Of a DNA stretch of 55,711 nucleotides, positions 55,456 to 55,711 are shown one piece after another (the first letter of the stretch is position 1; each line of letters opens with the position of its first letter). The stretch spans positions 1 through 55,711 of the forward strand of contig NZ_AUAM01000030.1 in the NCBI RefSeq assembly GCF_000428725.1, given 5' to 3'. The DNA is from Psychromonas aquimarina ATCC BAA-1526 (GTDB lineage: Bacteria > Pseudomonadota > Gammaproteobacteria > Enterobacterales > Psychromonadaceae). Under the pieces are notes generated by a model. It was given only the letters and a program-made list of their open reading frames with translations. It was not told the origin of the DNA and made no database searches. Made by a program: the position numbers and the translations under genes.

Positions 55456-55711
55456 TGGTCCCCAAAAATCGGACACGATCTTAAGTGATTAATCTGTTTT
55501 AATAACTAGCATCACAGCTGGAGCAGATTATGACTAGAAAACGTAGAAACCACTCACCAGAATTTAAAGCTAAGGTTGCATTAGCGGCTGCTAAGGGAGA
55601 TAAAACTTTATCTGAGTTAGCACAGCAATTTAATCTTCACACCAATCAAATTACCACCTGGAAGCAGGAGTTACTTAATAATGCCTCTTCAATTTTTGAT
55701 GGGAAGTCTTC
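55456..55711 (+). mobile_element. IS3-family insertion sequence, left end (runs off window)
   Basis: The sequence from TGGTCCCCAAAAATCGGACA onward looks like an IS3-group terminal repeat (TG start, GGACAC core), followed 74 bp later by the transposase OrfA start. The right end and orfB are outside the window. Confidence 0.8.
55530..55711 (+). CDS. IS3-family transposase OrfA, partial
   Basis: The first 60 codons of an OrfA: MTRKRRNHSPEFKAKVALAA, then the helix-turn-helix LSELAQQFNLHTNQITTWKQ, which binds the IS ends. The 3' part and orfB, with the DDE catalytic domain made by frameshifting, lie beyond the window edge. A GGAGCAG ribosome-binding site precedes the ATG. Confidence 0.88.
   Translation, partial: MTRKRRNHSPEFKAKVALAAAKGDKTLSELAQQFNLHTNQITTWKQELLNNASSIFDGKS

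Overview
The window looks like a chromosomal segment of a moderately AT-rich marine gammaproteobacterium of the Alteromonadales/Vibrionales type. A Psychromonas-like organism is my best guess; this is inferred from gene order and protein style, not from a search. Most genes are core housekeeping genes in familiar gammaproteobacterial neighbourhoods: tRNA-Phe, yggX-mutY//trmB, epmB//efp, frdABCD//epmA, rpsT//murJ-ribF-ileS-lspA-fkpB-ispH followed by a minor-pilin cluster (the same ispH-pilin neighbourhood is known from Pseudomonas), glnB//bamD//rluD-pgeF-clpB, and ybiT//rhlE.

Layout. 1-7.6 kb: tRNA-Phe, base-excision repair, tRNA modification, an AGCS amino-acid symporter, a DUF5610 gene behind an excellent sigma-28 (flagellar) promoter, and the divergent epmB/efp pair. 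7.6-13.4 kb: fumarate reductase frdABCD with a periplasmic binding-protein-like gene appended, divergent from epmA. efp, epmB and epmA together put translation factor EF-P and two of its modification enzymes within 7.5 kb. 13.4-22.6 kb: a MITE-like repeat, rpsT, murJ, then a curious array of three decaying tandem copies of the 5' end of ribF directly in front of the intact ribF, followed by ileS-lspA-fkpB-ispH. 23.2-37.3 kb: two consecutive diverged copies of a type IV pilus minor-pilin/adhesin cassette (pilV-pilW-pilX-pilY1-[pilE]-tapY2, each closed by a convergent fimT/gspH-type pseudopilin). 37.4-48 kb: glnB, bamD, rluD, pgeF, clpB behind a sigma-32-like promoter, an unrecognised zinc-ribbon-like protein, ybiT, rhlE and a NYN-domain gene. 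48-52.5 kb: a CoA-disulfide-reductase-like flavoprotein, then a tcyP-ridA-YheO-type regulator operon whose upstream region carries long palindromic operator candidates. 52.5-55.7 kb: accessory end of the window, with a coiled-coil membrane protein, a 266-bp structured MITE-like element ending against the ribosome-binding site of a response regulator, a truncated alkD-like gene, and an IS3-family element that cuts another gene and runs off the window.

How the genes work together. The two PilV/W/X/Y1 sets should each be able to prime and tip type IV pili, so the cell may carry two alternative pilus-tip complexes served by one PilE. The frd operon points to anaerobic fumarate respiration. The regulator-ridA-tcyP operon couples cystine-type uptake with removal of reactive imine intermediates. 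The strongest leads for new biology are the ribF 5' repeat array (changes over the conserved start are mainly synonymous, and the last copy's stop codon lies one base before ribF), the whole-cassette pilin duplication, and the sigma-28-promoted DUF5610 gene.
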